From Tessaracoccus timonensis (GTDB lineage: Bacteria; Actinomycetota; Actinomycetes; Propionibacteriales; Propionibacteriaceae): a stretch of 64,000 nt of DNA. The stretch lies in assembly GCF_900343145.1 (NCBI RefSeq), contig NZ_LT996886.1:1550001-1614000 (forward strand), written 5' to 3'. Positions 53,318 to 62,941 of this stretch are shown here, in pieces (position 1 is the first letter of the stretch; every line of letters starts with the position of its first letter). The notes under the pieces are model-generated. The model saw only the letters and a program-made list of their open reading frames with translations, searched no databases and had not been told where the DNA came from. The position numbers and the translations under genes are program-made.

Positions 53318-53351
53318 GCCGGCCTGGGCCGGCGCCCCACGGGATGTGGGG
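53318..53351 (-). promoter_or_regulatory. Paired hairpins between metI and metQ
   Basis: GCCGGCCTGGGCCGGC (53318-53333) and CCCCACGGGATGTGGGG (53335-53351) form two small stems in the 100-bp metI-metQ gap. They may stabilise message ends or partly terminate, adjusting MetQ level; this is inference. Confidence 0.35.
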
Positions 53352-53366
53352 ACAACCTAGGGAATG

Positions 53367-54032
53367 TCAGCGGTGGTCAACCAGCCGAGCCAGCAGCTCG
53401 CCAATTAGCTGAATGACCTGCACCACCACAATCAGGATGACGATGGTGATCACCATCACCTCGGGGATAAAGCGCTGGTAGCCGTAGTTGTAGGCCAGAC
53501 GCCCCAGCCCGCCACCACCGACGAGCCCGGCCATCGCGGAATAGCCGACGATGGTGACGAGCGTCGTCGTCATCGCAGCAATCAGCGACGGCAGCGCCTC
53601 CCTCAGCCACACCTTCCAGATGATCTGAATCTTCGACGAACCCATCGCGCGAGCAGCATCCGTCTTACCCGACGGCACGTCGCGCAGCGCGCTCTCCACC
53701 AGCCGCGCGAAAAACGGGATCGCGGCAATCGTGAGCGACACACTGGCCGCAATCGGCCCGACCGCAGTACCAATGAGCATCGTCGTAAAACCGATGAGCG
53801 ACACCATCAAGATGGCGTACGGGAACGACCGCACCACATTCACGACGACGCCGAGCGCACCCCCGGCGACGCGCCCCCACCGGCCAAGCGTGTTGAAGTT
53901 GAACAGTGCGACGCCCAGCGGCAACCCGACCAGGATCGTGAAGAACCCGGAGATGCCGAGCATCAACAGCGACTCCCAAAAGCCCACCTGAATGGCTTCC
54001 CACATCTGCGGGGTCACGGTAGAGAAATCCAT
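53367..54032 (-). CDS. metI: Methionine ABC transporter permease
   Basis: A 221-residue permease with five membrane segments, from ATG 54032, which shares bases with the metN stop (TGATG). Family motifs are NVVRSFPYAILMV and the EAA loop AARAMGSSKIQIIWKVWLREALP. The frame upstream of 54032 lies inside metN and is not used. Confidence 0.93.
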   Translation of the reverse strand: MDFSTVTPQMWEAIQVGFWESLLMLGISGFFTILVGLPLGVALFNFNTLGRWGRVAGGALGVVVNVVRSFPYAILMVSLIGFTTMLIGTAVGPIAASVSLTIAAIPFFARLVESALRDVPSGKTDAARAMGSSKIQIIWKVWLREALPSLIAAMTTTLVTIVGYSAMAGLVGGGGLGRLAYNYGYQRFIPEVMVITIVILIVVVQVIQLIGELLARLVDHR

Positions 54033-55027
54033 CAGACCGGCACCTCCTGCAGCTCGGACGTGAGGCACGCGTCGGCACCCTGGTCGAGGAACAACTGCAC
54101 CACCCGACGAGGGTCCGTGCCGTCGGGAACCGCGATGCGCAGGTGCGAAAACGTGGTGCCAGCGAGGTGCTCGACGCTTCCTGCGATGATAGCCAATTCC
54201 GCTCCGACGAGGTTGGACGTATGCGCGATCACCGGCCCGGCCGCCCGCGAACCGCGACACAGCACGTCGACGAGCGTGCCGGGCACCTCGTCGTGATGAG
54301 GAATGCCGAGCAGCATCTGGCTGAGCTTGCCGTCGAGGGAGGACACCACGTCGGTGAGCGGCCCGCTTTCGATGATGCGCCCGTGATCGAGCAGCGACAC
54401 CGAGTTGCAGATGCGCTTCACGACGTTCATCTCGTGCGTGATTACGATCACCGACCGCTCGGGGCTGCGCAGGCTCAGGATGAGTTCGAGAATCTCGTCA
54501 GTGGTGCGTGGATCGAGGGCCGACGTCGGCTCGTCGAACAGCATCACGTCGGGGTGTGTGGCGAGCGCGCGAGCGATGCCCACCCGCTGCTGCATGCCGC
54601 CCGAGAGCTGCGACGGGTACAGTCGCGCGGCGTCCGCGAGGCCAACCTGCTCCAGCAGCTCCATCGCGCGAGCGTGGCGCTGTGCGCGCGGCACACCGGC
54701 GATTTCTTGCGGGTATGCGACGTTGTTGAGCACCGTGCGCGAATCAAACAGGTTGGCTTGCTGGAACACCAACCCAATCCGACGACGCGCCCGGCGCAGA
54801 TTGCGGTCTGTCGCGCGGGTCAGTTCCTGCCCGTTGATCTGGATGCTCCCCGCGCTCGGGCGCTCCAGCATGGCGAGGCATCGCACCAACGTCGATTTGC
54901 CCGCGCCGGAGTGCCCGATGACGCCGTGTACTTCGCCGTTATCCACGGTGAGTGACACTCCGTCGAGCGCCAGCACGGTGCGGGATGCACTCACATACTG
55001 TTTCGTGAGGTCGGTGACGGTGATCAA
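54032..55027 (-). CDS. metN: Methionine ABC transporter ATPase
   Basis: A 331-residue ATPase with Walker [10 protein letters not shown], signature [14 protein letters not shown], Walker [13 protein letters not shown] and switch His ([10 protein letters not shown]). The C-terminal 80 residues form the NIL regulatory domain that binds methionine and inhibits transport. First gene of metNIQ. No S-box or SAM riboswitch is evident in the 120 bp upstream. Confidence 0.93.
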   Translation of the reverse strand: MITVTDLTKQYVSASRTVLALDGVSLTVDNGEVHGVIGHSGAGKSTLVRCLAMLERPSAGSIQINGQELTRATDRNLRRARRRIGLVFQQANLFDSRTVLNNVAYPQEIAGVPRAQRHARAMELLEQVGLADAARLYPSQLSGGMQQRVGIARALATHPDVMLFDEPTSALDPRTTDEILELILSLRSPERSVIVITHEMNVVKRICNSVSLLDHGRIIESGPLTDVVSSLDGKLSQMLLGIPHHDEVPGTLVDVLCRGSRAAGPVIAHTSNLVGAELAIIAGSVEHLAGTTFSHLRIAVPDGTDPRRVVQLFLDQGADACLTSELQEVPV

Positions 55028-55144
55028 CTGCTGCCTTTCCTTTCCCGCTCATTCAACCAGCCGGGAAGGGGCAGCCCCAACTTTCGTCCACGGCAGCCGG
55101 ACTCGGTTCACCCACAGCTGAACGAGATCCCGGACTCCGACGGG

Positions 55145-55735
55145 TTACGCCCAGCGCGCGATGCCCTCAGCCACCTCGTCGAAACGCTCGCGATCGAGAA
55201 TCGCGCCGATCCGGCGCACGGCGTTGGGGTCGATGCGCAGGAACCGATTAACGCGCACCTCGGATTGGCGGCGTTTGCGGTCCCAGTCGCCGCTGCCGAT
55301 GTCCACCCAGTAGCGCCCGGCGCGCGCCTCCTGCGCCGCATCGACGTCGTGATCCTTGCTCGTCACCTGCAAGCCGATCAGCCAATCGCCGTCGCGCCCG
55401 ATCAGCAACACGGGGCGATCTTTGCCCTGGCTGTGGTCTTCCTCGTAAGGCACCCACGTCCACACAATTTCGCCAGGGTCGGGCACACCGTCGACGTGTG
55501 GGTCGTAGACGGGCTCGACGTGGCCGGTGAAATCCCCGGGGTAGGGGCCGCCCGGCGTCGGGGTTTCGGGTTGGCTGTGTTGCTTCGACGGCTTGGGTTC
55601 CTGCAGATCGCCGGGGGAGGGGCGCATCGTCGTCGGGGCAGCCTTGGCGCGCTTCTGCAATGCCCGGCGGCCTTGCTTCGTCGCCTCGTAGACGCCGTCC
55701 ATCACGAGACGCTTGAATAGTCGCCTCCAGTTCAC
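55145..55735 (-). CDS. PemK/MazF-like protein with long N-terminal extension
   Basis: A 196-residue protein. The basic N-terminus and a Pro-rich stretch (about 1-80) precede a CcdB/MazF-fold domain: PDPGEIVWTWVPYEED, GKDRPVLLIGRDGDWLIGLQVTSKD, then RVNRFLRIDPNAVRRIGAIL. The PGEIVW and KxRPVLLI motifs are those of MazF RNases, but no antitoxin gene is adjacent, so it may be a non-toxic actinobacterial relative. Confidence 0.75.
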   Translation of the reverse strand: MNWRRLFKRLVMDGVYEATKQGRRALQKRAKAAPTTMRPSPGDLQEPKPSKQHSQPETPTPGGPYPGDFTGHVEPVYDPHVDGVPDPGEIVWTWVPYEEDHSQGKDRPVLLIGRDGDWLIGLQVTSKDHDVDAAQEARAGRYWVDIGSGDWDRKRRQSEVRVNRFLRIDPNAVRRIGAILDRERFDEVAEGIARWA

Positions 55736-55771
55736 GCTGTACCCCTACTTTCTGCGTCGTCTCATTCGAGG

Positions 55772-56353
55772 CTAGCGGAAGCGCGGCAGGCGCCCGTAAT
55801 AGATGGTGTCCGGGCGGGAATAGCGTTCCGGCTCGTGCGAGCGCACTCGTCGCCACTGCTCGAAATAGCCGCTCACTGGCGGCAGGAACAGCAGCGCGCC
55901 TCCCACCAGCACCAGCCCCAAGGCAATCAGCCCGTACAAGTTGATCAACAGCGCGACGAGCCCCGCCAGCCCTGCGGCGACGATCGCCGCGATGCGTGCC
56001 CAGCCGCGCCCATTCCAAGCCTGGAACCCGACGACACCCGCGGCCCCACTGGCCAGACCCGCGAGCCCGGCGTACACGAACTCCAGGAACAACGAGAACC
56101 ACTTGCCCGGCTCGGGCTCCACCCACCCGGTGAGGTGCGCAGAAGCGAGGTACGACTCGGGATGCGCGGCGCGCCACCAATGCCAGCCGTAGCTCCATGC
56201 CACCGCAGCCACCGCCACATACAGCACGATGGAAGCGACGACGAGCACCGCCGGGCGGCGCGGCTCACCCGTGCGTGGGCTGAGGGGGACGTCGTCGCGA
56301 AGCTCCTCGATGGGTGGGAGCGTCGCGATCTCTTTCGGCTCGGTTTGTGTCAT
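55772..56353 (-). CDS. Polytopic membrane protein of unknown function
   Basis: A 193-residue protein with four predicted membrane helices (about 35-58, 85-108, 115-140 and 142-165), an acidic N-terminus and a basic C-terminal tail (RVRSHEPERYSRPDTIYYGRLPRFR). No family recognised. Its ATG overlaps the stop of the amidohydrolase gene, so the two are co-translated. Confidence 0.75.
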   Translation of the reverse strand: MTQTEPKEIATLPPIEELRDDVPLSPRTGEPRRPAVLVVASIVLYVAVAAVAWSYGWHWWRAAHPESYLASAHLTGWVEPEPGKWFSLFLEFVYAGLAGLASGAAGVVGFQAWNGRGWARIAAIVAAGLAGLVALLINLYGLIALGLVLVGGALLFLPPVSGYFEQWRRVRSHEPERYSRPDTIYYGRLPRFR

Positions 56354-57537
56354 CCGAGTTTGCCCAGCACCAGTTCAGTGAACACCCGCACGCCGTCGTC
56401 GAGCACGCCGTCGTCGAACTGCGCGAAGGCCGAGTGGTTGAACGGCGCGGTGGCGGGGTCGAGGTCTTTCGGGCATGCGCTCAGCCCGAAGAAGCAGCCG
56501 GGTGCCGCCTCGAGCACCTGCGAGAAGTCCTCGGAACTCGTGAGCGACTGCTCCCAGCGGACGTGACGCTCGGGGCTGAGCACCCGCGCGATGGTGTCCG
56601 CCACATACTGCGTCTCGGTTTCGTCGTTGACGGTCACCGGGTACGGCGGGTGCGACGGGTGCACGTCGGTTCGCAGTCCGTGGGCGTCGCCGATGCCTCG
56701 GGCGAGGCGCTCGAACCGCTCGATCACCTTGTTCCTGGCCTCGGGGGAGAACGCGCGGATGGAGGCCTCGAGCCGCGCCGATTCCGGGATCACATTCGCC
56801 GACTGACCAGCGGCGATGGTGCCGATGGTGAGCACCACCGGGTCGAACACATCGAACTGGCGAGTGACCATCGCGTGCGAGGCGGTGATGAGCTCCGCCA
56901 GCGCAGGCACCGGGTCATTCGCCTTGTGGGGAGCGGAACCGTGCCCGCCCTGTCCGGTGTAGCGCACCTCGATGAAGTCGTGCGAGGCCATGGTGGTGCC
57001 GGGTTTCGTGGTGAAGGTGCCGTAGGGCTCGAGGCCAGCCCAGACGTGGATAGCGTAGGCAGCGTCGATCTTCCGCCCGGCAGCCTCCAGCGCGCCCTCA
57101 CGGATCATGTAGCTGGCGCCGTTGCGGACCTCCTCACCCGGCTGGAACATGAACAGCACATCGCCGGCCAGCTCGTCGCGGCGGGCGCACAGCTCACGGG
57201 CGGCGCCGATGAGCATCGTCATGTGGAGGTCGTGCCCGCAGGCGTGCATGTTGCCATTCGTCGACGCGTAGTCGAGCCCGGTGGCTTCCTCGACGGGCAG
57301 CGCGTCCATGTCGGCGCGCAGCAGCACGACGGGGCGGTCGCCGTCGGAAGGTTTCGTGCCGCGCAGCACGGCCACGACGCTGCTCAGCGATTCGCCCAGC
57401 GTGATCTCCAGCGGCAGGCCTTCGAGCGATTCCAATACAAGCGCCTGGGTCTGGGGCAGATCCAGCCCAACCTCGGGAATCTGGTGGAATCTGCGTCGCA
57501 ACTCGACGAGTTCAGTCACGGGTGCCTCCTTCAACAA
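56350..57537 (-). CDS. M20 family amidohydrolase (aminoacylase/carboxypeptidase-like)
   Basis: A 395-residue zinc or manganese peptidase. Metal-site segments are LLRADMDALPVEE, HACGHDLHMTMLIGAA and FQPGEE; the dimerisation domain carries GQGGHGSAPHKANDP, and a late His sits in SSEDFSQVLEAAPG. IAA-amino-acid hydrolase/hippurate hydrolase relatives split N-acyl amino acids. Substrate undetermined. Confidence 0.9.
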   Translation of the reverse strand: MLKEAPVTELVELRRRFHQIPEVGLDLPQTQALVLESLEGLPLEITLGESLSSVVAVLRGTKPSDGDRPVVLLRADMDALPVEEATGLDYASTNGNMHACGHDLHMTMLIGAARELCARRDELAGDVLFMFQPGEEVRNGASYMIREGALEAAGRKIDAAYAIHVWAGLEPYGTFTTKPGTTMASHDFIEVRYTGQGGHGSAPHKANDPVPALAELITASHAMVTRQFDVFDPVVLTIGTIAAGQSANVIPESARLEASIRAFSPEARNKVIERFERLARGIGDAHGLRTDVHPSHPPYPVTVNDETETQYVADTIARVLSPERHVRWEQSLTSSEDFSQVLEAAPGCFFGLSACPKDLDPATAPFNHSAFAQFDDGVLDDGVRVFTELVLGKLG

Positions 57538-57582
57538 CGTTTCCTCGAGCCTACTCGGCCCCAGGTGCGCGGAGCCTGGTGT

Positions 57583-58443
57583 TCATTCGGGGAACGCGAA
57601 GGCCGCGACGGCGTCGAGCCGGGGGAAATCGACGGCGACGTCCGCCTGCGCCGCAGTGACCGGCTTTGCACAAAAAGCGACGCCCAACCCCGCCGTAGCA
57701 AGCATCGTGAGGTCGTTCGCGCCGTCGCCAGCCGCCACCGTGCGCTCCAGCGGCACGTCGTGAGCGGCGGCGAACCCGCGCAGGTCCAGTGACTTTTGCT
57801 GCCGGTCGACGATGCGCCCCTCAACCTCGCCCGTGAGGTACTCGACGCCATCGCGGCGGGCGGTCTGCAGCTGGTTCGCGGCGAAAAAGTCGAGGCCGAA
57901 ATCGTCGGCGAGCTGGCTCACGAGCTGCGTGAAACCACCCGACGTGACGCCGACGCGCGCCCCGCGCACATGTGCAGTATCGACGAGTTCCCTCGCCCCC
58001 GGAGTCGGGCGCATCAAGGGATAGACCTCGTCGAACACCGTCGTCGGAAGGCCTTTCAAGGTGGCGACGCGTTGGCGCAACGACTGCTCAAAGTCGAGCT
58101 CCCCGCGCATTGCCTGCTCGGTGACGGCAGCCACCTCGTCGCCCCTGCCGGCGTGCTCGGCAAGCAGGTCGACGGCCTCCGTCATCGTGAACGTGGAGTC
58201 GACGTCGCACATCACGATGCCCGCATCGCGCGCGACGAGTGCCCCGTCGATGACGCCTACGGCCACGCCGTCGGCAGCGGCGCGCAACTCGGCACGCAGC
58301 GCCTCCGGGTCATCGGAATCTGCGAACGCGTGCACGACATGGCCGAACGCGGCCTCAGCAGCGACGATCCGCGTGGGTGCGCACCGGGCCACCAGATCGT
58401 CGGGGATGGGGGCATCGGATGCGAACGTCACGCGGATCTGCAT
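57583..58443 (-). CDS. serB: Phosphoserine phosphatase
   Basis: A 286-residue HAD phosphatase. The catalytic motif is MCDVDSTFTMTEAVDLLA (DxDST, about residues 80-84), motif II VGVTSGGF, and motif III/IV AAGDGANDLTMLATAGLGVAF. An N-terminal regulatory segment of about 75 residues precedes it. It makes serine from phosphoserine in the cytoplasm. It stands alone 16 bp after the HtrA-like gene. Confidence 0.93.
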   Translation of the reverse strand: MQIRVTFASDAPIPDDLVARCAPTRIVAAEAAFGHVVHAFADSDDPEALRAELRAAADGVAVGVIDGALVARDAGIVMCDVDSTFTMTEAVDLLAEHAGRGDEVAAVTEQAMRGELDFEQSLRQRVATLKGLPTTVFDEVYPLMRPTPGARELVDTAHVRGARVGVTSGGFTQLVSQLADDFGLDFFAANQLQTARRDGVEYLTGEVEGRIVDRQQKSLDLRGFAAAHDVPLERTVAAGDGANDLTMLATAGLGVAFCAKPVTAAQADVAVDFPRLDAVAAFAFPE

Positions 58444-58459
58444 GCCTCGAGCCTAGGCG

Positions 58460-59830
58460 CTAGCGCTGTGAGGCCACCAGTTTCACCTCGGCGGTGTGCT
58501 CTTCGTCGTCGCGCAGATAGGTCACGTTCACGCTCTGCCCCACCTGCTGTGCGCGCACGAGCCCCACCAGCTGCGCCGTCGACGACACCTGCCGCCCACC
58601 AATCGCAGTCACCACGTCGCCGGGGCGCAGCCCCGCATCGGCTGCGGGCGAACCGTCGATCACCTCGGCCACCTCGGCGCCCATCTGCCCGGTGGCCTGC
58701 ACGTCGCGCGCGGTAATACCGATCTGCGGGTACTGCGCCTTGCCGTTGCTGATGAGCTGCTCGACGACGTGCTTGGCCTGGTAGGCGCCGATGGCGAAGC
58801 CGATACCGATGTTGCCCGACTTCGTGCCGTCCTCTCGCTCGCCCGACAGCGATGCGATGGAACTGGTAATGCCGACGAGCTGCCCGGACGAGTTCACGAG
58901 CGCGCCGCCGGAGTTGCCGGGGTTGATGGCCGCATTGGTCTGAATCGCGGCGGTGACCACCGCGTCGGAGCCACGGCTCGTCGGCGACTGCTCCGAGCCC
59001 ACCGCCTGGGTGGTGACGGGCCGATCCAACGCGGAAACGATACCGGTGGTGACGGTGTTCGACAGCCCGAGCGGGTTGCCGATGGCCATCACCGGGTCAC
59101 CCACCTTGAGCTTCTGCGAATCGCCCCACGCCATCGGCTGCAGATTCGACGGTGGGTTCACGATGCGAATCACCGCGAGGTCCGTCGACGGATCGGTGCC
59201 GACGAGCTCCGCGTCGTAGGTCTGGTCGCCGAGTGTCACGCGAATCTTCTGCGCGCCGTTCACCACATGGTTATTCGTGACGATGTTGCCGGCCTTGTCC
59301 ACGACCACGCCGGAGCCCTGGCCTCCGCCGCGCTCGGACGCCACTTGAATGGCCACCACCGATTTCGACGCACTGTCCGCCACTGCGGTCCAGTTCGGGT
59401 TGCTCGGGTCGGCCTGTTTCACTGTTGAGCCGGAACTCGCACCTTGGGTGGCCCCACCGTCGGTGGTGCTCTCCGACGACGACACCGCGGCCGGCTGCTG
59501 ACCGAGCATGTACTGCGTGGTGAGCGCCGCGGAACCCGCGCCGACGCCGCCCGCCAGGAGGGTGAGCCCCAACACGCCGGCCACGAGCTTCCCGCCCCCG
59601 CGCTTACGCGGAACTTCGACGGGGCCCCTCGCCGCCGTCGGTGCGGAGGGCTCCCCCTGAGGCTGCTGGAACGCCTGGCCTGGGTAACCCTGGCGCGGAG
59701 GCTGGCTGGGGTAGCCCTGGCTAGGGGACTGGAACCCCGTCGGGTATTCCGGACGCGGCTGGGGTGCGCCCCCGCTGCCAGACGCGGGTTGGCCTGCGTT
59801 CCTGCTCCACGGGTTGGGGTTGCTGCTCAT
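58460..59830 (-). CDS. HtrA/DegP-like serine protease with PDZ domain
   Basis: A 456-residue envelope protease. The Pro/Gln-rich cytoplasmic N-terminus (1-78) leads to one membrane helix (about 80-105), a Ser/Thr linker, a trypsin-like domain with His in TNNHVVNG, Asp in STDLAVIRI and Ser in NPGNSGGALVNSSG, and a C-terminal PDZ domain (about 365-450). Actinobacterial relatives (PepD, MarP) act in envelope protein quality control. Confidence 0.93.
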   Translation of the reverse strand: MSSNPNPWSRNAGQPASGSGGAPQPRPEYPTGFQSPSQGYPSQPPRQGYPGQAFQQPQGEPSAPTAARGPVEVPRKRGGGKLVAGVLGLTLLAGGVGAGSAALTTQYMLGQQPAAVSSSESTTDGGATQGASSGSTVKQADPSNPNWTAVADSASKSVVAIQVASERGGGQGSGVVVDKAGNIVTNNHVVNGAQKIRVTLGDQTYDAELVGTDPSTDLAVIRIVNPPSNLQPMAWGDSQKLKVGDPVMAIGNPLGLSNTVTTGIVSALDRPVTTQAVGSEQSPTSRGSDAVVTAAIQTNAAINPGNSGGALVNSSGQLVGITSSIASLSGEREDGTKSGNIGIGFAIGAYQAKHVVEQLISNGKAQYPQIGITARDVQATGQMGAEVAEVIDGSPAADAGLRPGDVVTAIGGRQVSSTAQLVGLVRAQQVGQSVNVTYLRDDEEHTAEVKLVASQR

Positions 59831-59920
59831 GTGTGTCTCCTCACTCGACGATCTGTGCCCAGCTTCATCGGGCAGCCTGTGCGTTTCCTGTGCGGGCGCA
59901 CCGGGCTACCTGTGAGTGTG

Positions 59921-61225
59921 TCAGCCGTCGGATGGCTTCTCCTTGCGGTGCCGGTTGAGGTACTCCGGGCTCACCGTCATCGCGGAGCGTTTGCCCGAGA
60001 CGAAGGTAATCAGCCAGCGCACGAGCGTGCCCACCTGGTTCTTGAAGCCGGCGATGGTGAGCAGGTGCAGGAAGCACCACGCCAGCCAGGCGATGAAGCC
60101 GCCGAGCTGGAGCTTGCCGATCTGCACCACGGCCTTCCACTTCGCGATGGTGGCCATGGAGCCCTTGTCCTTGTACACGAACTTCTCTTCGACGGGCTTG
60201 CCGTCGACGCGATTCAGAATGGTGCGGGCGGCGAATTTTGCTGGTTGGATGGCGCCCTGCGCGACGCCCGGGACGCCGTCGACGGCCATCATGTCGCCGA
60301 TCACGAACACTTCGGGATGCCCAGGCAGCGTGAGGTCGGGGAGTACTTTCACCCGCCCCGCGCGGTCGGTCTCCGCTCCGGTGCGCTCAGCTAATATCTT
60401 GCCCAACTCGGAGGCCTGCACACCCGCCGACCACACCTTGCAGTAGCTCGGGATGACCTCTTCAGAGCCGTCCTTCGCCTTCAACGTGATGGATTGTTCG
60501 TCGACGTTGGTGGCCATGGTGTTCATACGCAGCTCGACGCCCAGCGCCTCGAGGTCGCGGGCGGTGCGCTTGCCAAGCTTCTCGCCGAACGGGGGCAGCG
60601 GGTGGTCGACGCCGTCGACGAGAATCACGCGCGCCACCGACGTGTCGATGCTGCGGTACTGCTTGTGCAGCGTCTGCGCGGCGAGCTCGCGAAGCTGCCC
60701 GGCCATCTCGACGCCGGTCGGCCCCGCTCCCACTACGACGAACGTTAAGAGTCGACGCCGCTCCTCCTCGTCGGGCTCCACTTCCGCGTGCTCGAACGCA
60801 TGCACGATGCGGGCGCGCACCTCGAAGGCGTCGTCGATGGTCTTCAGCCCCGGGGCGAATCGCTGGAAGTGGTCGTTGCCGAAGTACGACTGCGTCGCGC
60901 CGGCGGCCACGATGAGCGAGTCGTACGCGGTGCGATATTCCTTGCCGTCTTGCTCCCAGATCACCTCACGCGCGTCGACGTCCACGTCGGTGACCGAGCC
61001 GAGCAGCGTACGAACGTTGCGCTGTGTCGCGAGGATTTCGCGCATCGTCGGGGCGATCTCATTCTGCGACAAGATGCCGGTGGCCACCTGGTACAGCAGC
61101 GGCTGGAACAGGTGATGGGTGGTGCGGGAAATGACGGTGACGTCGAGGTCGTCGCGCTTGAGGGACTTCGCTGCAAAGAGCCCCCCGAACCCCGAGCCGA
61201 CGATGACAACACGATGCTTGCCCAT
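59921..61225 (-). CDS. ndh: Type II NADH dehydrogenase
   Basis: A 434-residue flavoprotein with FAD-binding GSGFGGLFAAKSL at the N-terminus, NADH-binding VVGAGPTGVEMAGQL, the VFVIGDMMAVDG segment and a C-terminal membrane-binding region (GGFIAWLAWCFLHLLTIAG). It passes electrons from NADH to menaquinone without proton pumping. Could supply the quinol used by NrfH. Confidence 0.92.
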   Translation of the reverse strand: MGKHRVVIVGSGFGGLFAAKSLKRDDLDVTVISRTTHHLFQPLLYQVATGILSQNEIAPTMREILATQRNVRTLLGSVTDVDVDAREVIWEQDGKEYRTAYDSLIVAAGATQSYFGNDHFQRFAPGLKTIDDAFEVRARIVHAFEHAEVEPDEEERRRLLTFVVVGAGPTGVEMAGQLRELAAQTLHKQYRSIDTSVARVILVDGVDHPLPPFGEKLGKRTARDLEALGVELRMNTMATNVDEQSITLKAKDGSEEVIPSYCKVWSAGVQASELGKILAERTGAETDRAGRVKVLPDLTLPGHPEVFVIGDMMAVDGVPGVAQGAIQPAKFAARTILNRVDGKPVEEKFVYKDKGSMATIAKWKAVVQIGKLQLGGFIAWLAWCFLHLLTIAGFKNQVGTLVRWLITFVSGKRSAMTVSPEYLNRHRKEKPSDG

Positions 61226-61316
61226 AACGCTCCCTGGAGGTGGTTTCCTATTTGATTACCACTGTAGAAGCCACTGAAAATAGGGCCCAACGTGCACGAA
61301 GTGCCTACGTAGCCGG

Positions 61317-62297
61317 CTACCGCGCTTCGCAACACGCGACGGTGTAGTGCGGGTTCTGCGCGACGACGCGCGTGCGGCCTAGTCGCACGTTGAGCTCCTT
61401 GCGCCACGGCAGATGCGAGTTATACACGCACCACAGCTGCCCATCTGGGCGCAGCAGGCGGCGGGCATCGTCGAACAGCGCCAACGTCGCGTCGGAATCC
61501 TTCGCCGTGCCGCGGTGGAAAGGGGGATTGGTGACGATGGCGTCGAAGCTCGCTTCTGGGAGTTCAGCGGTGCCGTCGGCCCAGAACGCCTCGACGTCGA
61601 CGCCGTTCTCGCTGGCCGCGATCTGTGTGGCCGCGACGGCCGACCAGCTCACATCGACGCCCGTCACTCGCTTTTCGCGCTGCGCGAGCCAGCACGCGAT
61701 GGACCCATTGCCGCAGCCGAAATCCAGCACATCGGTGCCGTCGACGTCGAGCGATTCGAGCAGGAGCTTCGTGCCGGGGTCGATCTTCGTGCCACCGAAC
61801 GTCGCCCCGTGCGCGGCCACGGTGAGCCCGAGCGCGTCGTGGTGTTTGAGTTTCGGCCAGTCGGATTCGGCGTCGGCCTCCGGCCCCCAGGCGCGCAGCA
61901 CGCGCGACTTCTGGCGGCCGAGGCTCGCATTCACGGCAGTGAAATACTTCGCGAGCACCGAGTTCATCGACTTGTTCATGTGCTTGTCGCGCCCGCCCGC
62001 GAGGAACAGCATGTCGTCGCGCCCGAGCACGGAGGCCGCGATCTCGTCGAGGGCCGCGAGCGCCTTCGGCAGGCGCCCGACGGCGAGCGCCGCGCCGCCG
62101 AGTTCGTCGGGGTGGTCGACGAGAAACTCCTCGGGCACCTGCTGCGCGTCGCGGACGTCGTCGCAGAACACGCGCATGCTGCCGGTGCGCGTCGCCAGCT
62201 GTTCGACGAGCGCCGGCGCGTCGAACACCGCGACGGTGCTCAGCTCGGCCGGGAGCTCGTCGATAAGGAGGCGGTCGACGGGGTCGAGGGCGGTCAT
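61317..62297 (-). CDS. Class I methyltransferase, RsmC/RlmG-like
   Basis: A 326-residue protein: a degenerate N-terminal methyltransferase-like domain and a C-terminal catalytic one with DVLDFGCGNGSIACWLA (SAM motif I) and VTNPPFHRG (the N6/N2-methyltransferase NPPF motif). This two-domain layout is that of the 16S/23S rRNA guanine-N2 methyltransferases RsmC and RlmG. Stop and start overlaps couple it to the HAD gene. Confidence 0.88.
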   Translation of the reverse strand: MTALDPVDRLLIDELPAELSTVAVFDAPALVEQLATRTGSMRVFCDDVRDAQQVPEEFLVDHPDELGGAALAVGRLPKALAALDEIAASVLGRDDMLFLAGGRDKHMNKSMNSVLAKYFTAVNASLGRQKSRVLRAWGPEADAESDWPKLKHHDALGLTVAAHGATFGGTKIDPGTKLLLESLDVDGTDVLDFGCGNGSIACWLAQREKRVTGVDVSWSAVAATQIAASENGVDVEAFWADGTAELPEASFDAIVTNPPFHRGTAKDSDATLALFDDARRLLRPDGQLWCVYNSHLPWRKELNVRLGRTRVVAQNPHYTVACCEAR

Positions 62298-62932
62298 GCG
62301 GGCGCCAGGTTCAGCAGGGGACGGAGGTCGTCGAGTGTATCGAGCCGGTGGCAGCGGTGCACCGGGCCGCTCGGTTCTTCGCGGAGGAGGGCCGACGCCA
62401 TCCCCGCCGCGCTCGCGGCCTCGGCGTCGATGGGGCGATCGCCGACGAAGATGCAGTCGTCGACGTCGAGCTCGTGGCGCCCCAGTAGGAGCTGCACCAT
62501 CGTTGGGTCGGGCTTGCGCGGGAACCCGTCGGGAGCGCAGACCATGTCGTCCACGGTGAGCTCGAGTGCTGCGAGGAGTGCCTCGGCGGAGGTGCGGTCG
62601 CGGTGCGTGATCACGAGGTTGAGCCCACCGGCGGCGCGCACGTCGGCCATGAGCTCACGTGCGCTTGCCATCACGGGCGGAGGATTACTCTCCCAGCGGC
62701 GCTTCAAATCAGCGTTGGCCTGCTCAAACATCGCTGCGGGTAGGCCCGTGCGGACAGCCAGCGCGTCGATCGCGTGCCGCGTGGACGTGTGAGTGAGCGA
62801 GGCCACATCGTCGACGGGGACGGCGGCGCCACGACGCTGCGCGGCGTTGGCGAGGGCCTGGTTCAGCTCGGGATAGGTGTCGACGAGCGTGCCGCCCATG
62901 TCCCAGAAGATGTGGCGGTGGCGGGAAGGCAT
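62294..62932 (-). CDS. HAD-superfamily phosphatase (phosphoglycolate phosphatase-like)
   Basis: A 212-residue HAD hydrolase with motif I FWDMGGTLVDTYPEL, where Gly replaces the usual second Asp (DxG instead of DxD). Motif II is VITHRDR and motif III/IV KPDPTMVQ...CIFVGDRPIDAEAA. A helical cap lies between. The second Asp is often needed for phosphatase turnover, so its activity is uncertain. Confidence 0.82.
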   Translation of the reverse strand: MPSRHRHIFWDMGGTLVDTYPELNQALANAAQRRGAAVPVDDVASLTHTSTRHAIDALAVRTGLPAAMFEQANADLKRRWESNPPPVMASARELMADVRAAGGLNLVITHRDRTSAEALLAALELTVDDMVCAPDGFPRKPDPTMVQLLLGRHELDVDDCIFVGDRPIDAEAASAAGMASALLREEPSGPVHRCHRLDTLDDLRPLLNLAPA

Positions 62933-62941
62933 GCGGCGAGT

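Noticed and set aside
55028-55144. S-box/SAM riboswitch upstream of metNIQ
   Set aside because: The 117 bp upstream contain none of the conserved SAM-riboswitch core sequences that I could recognise.
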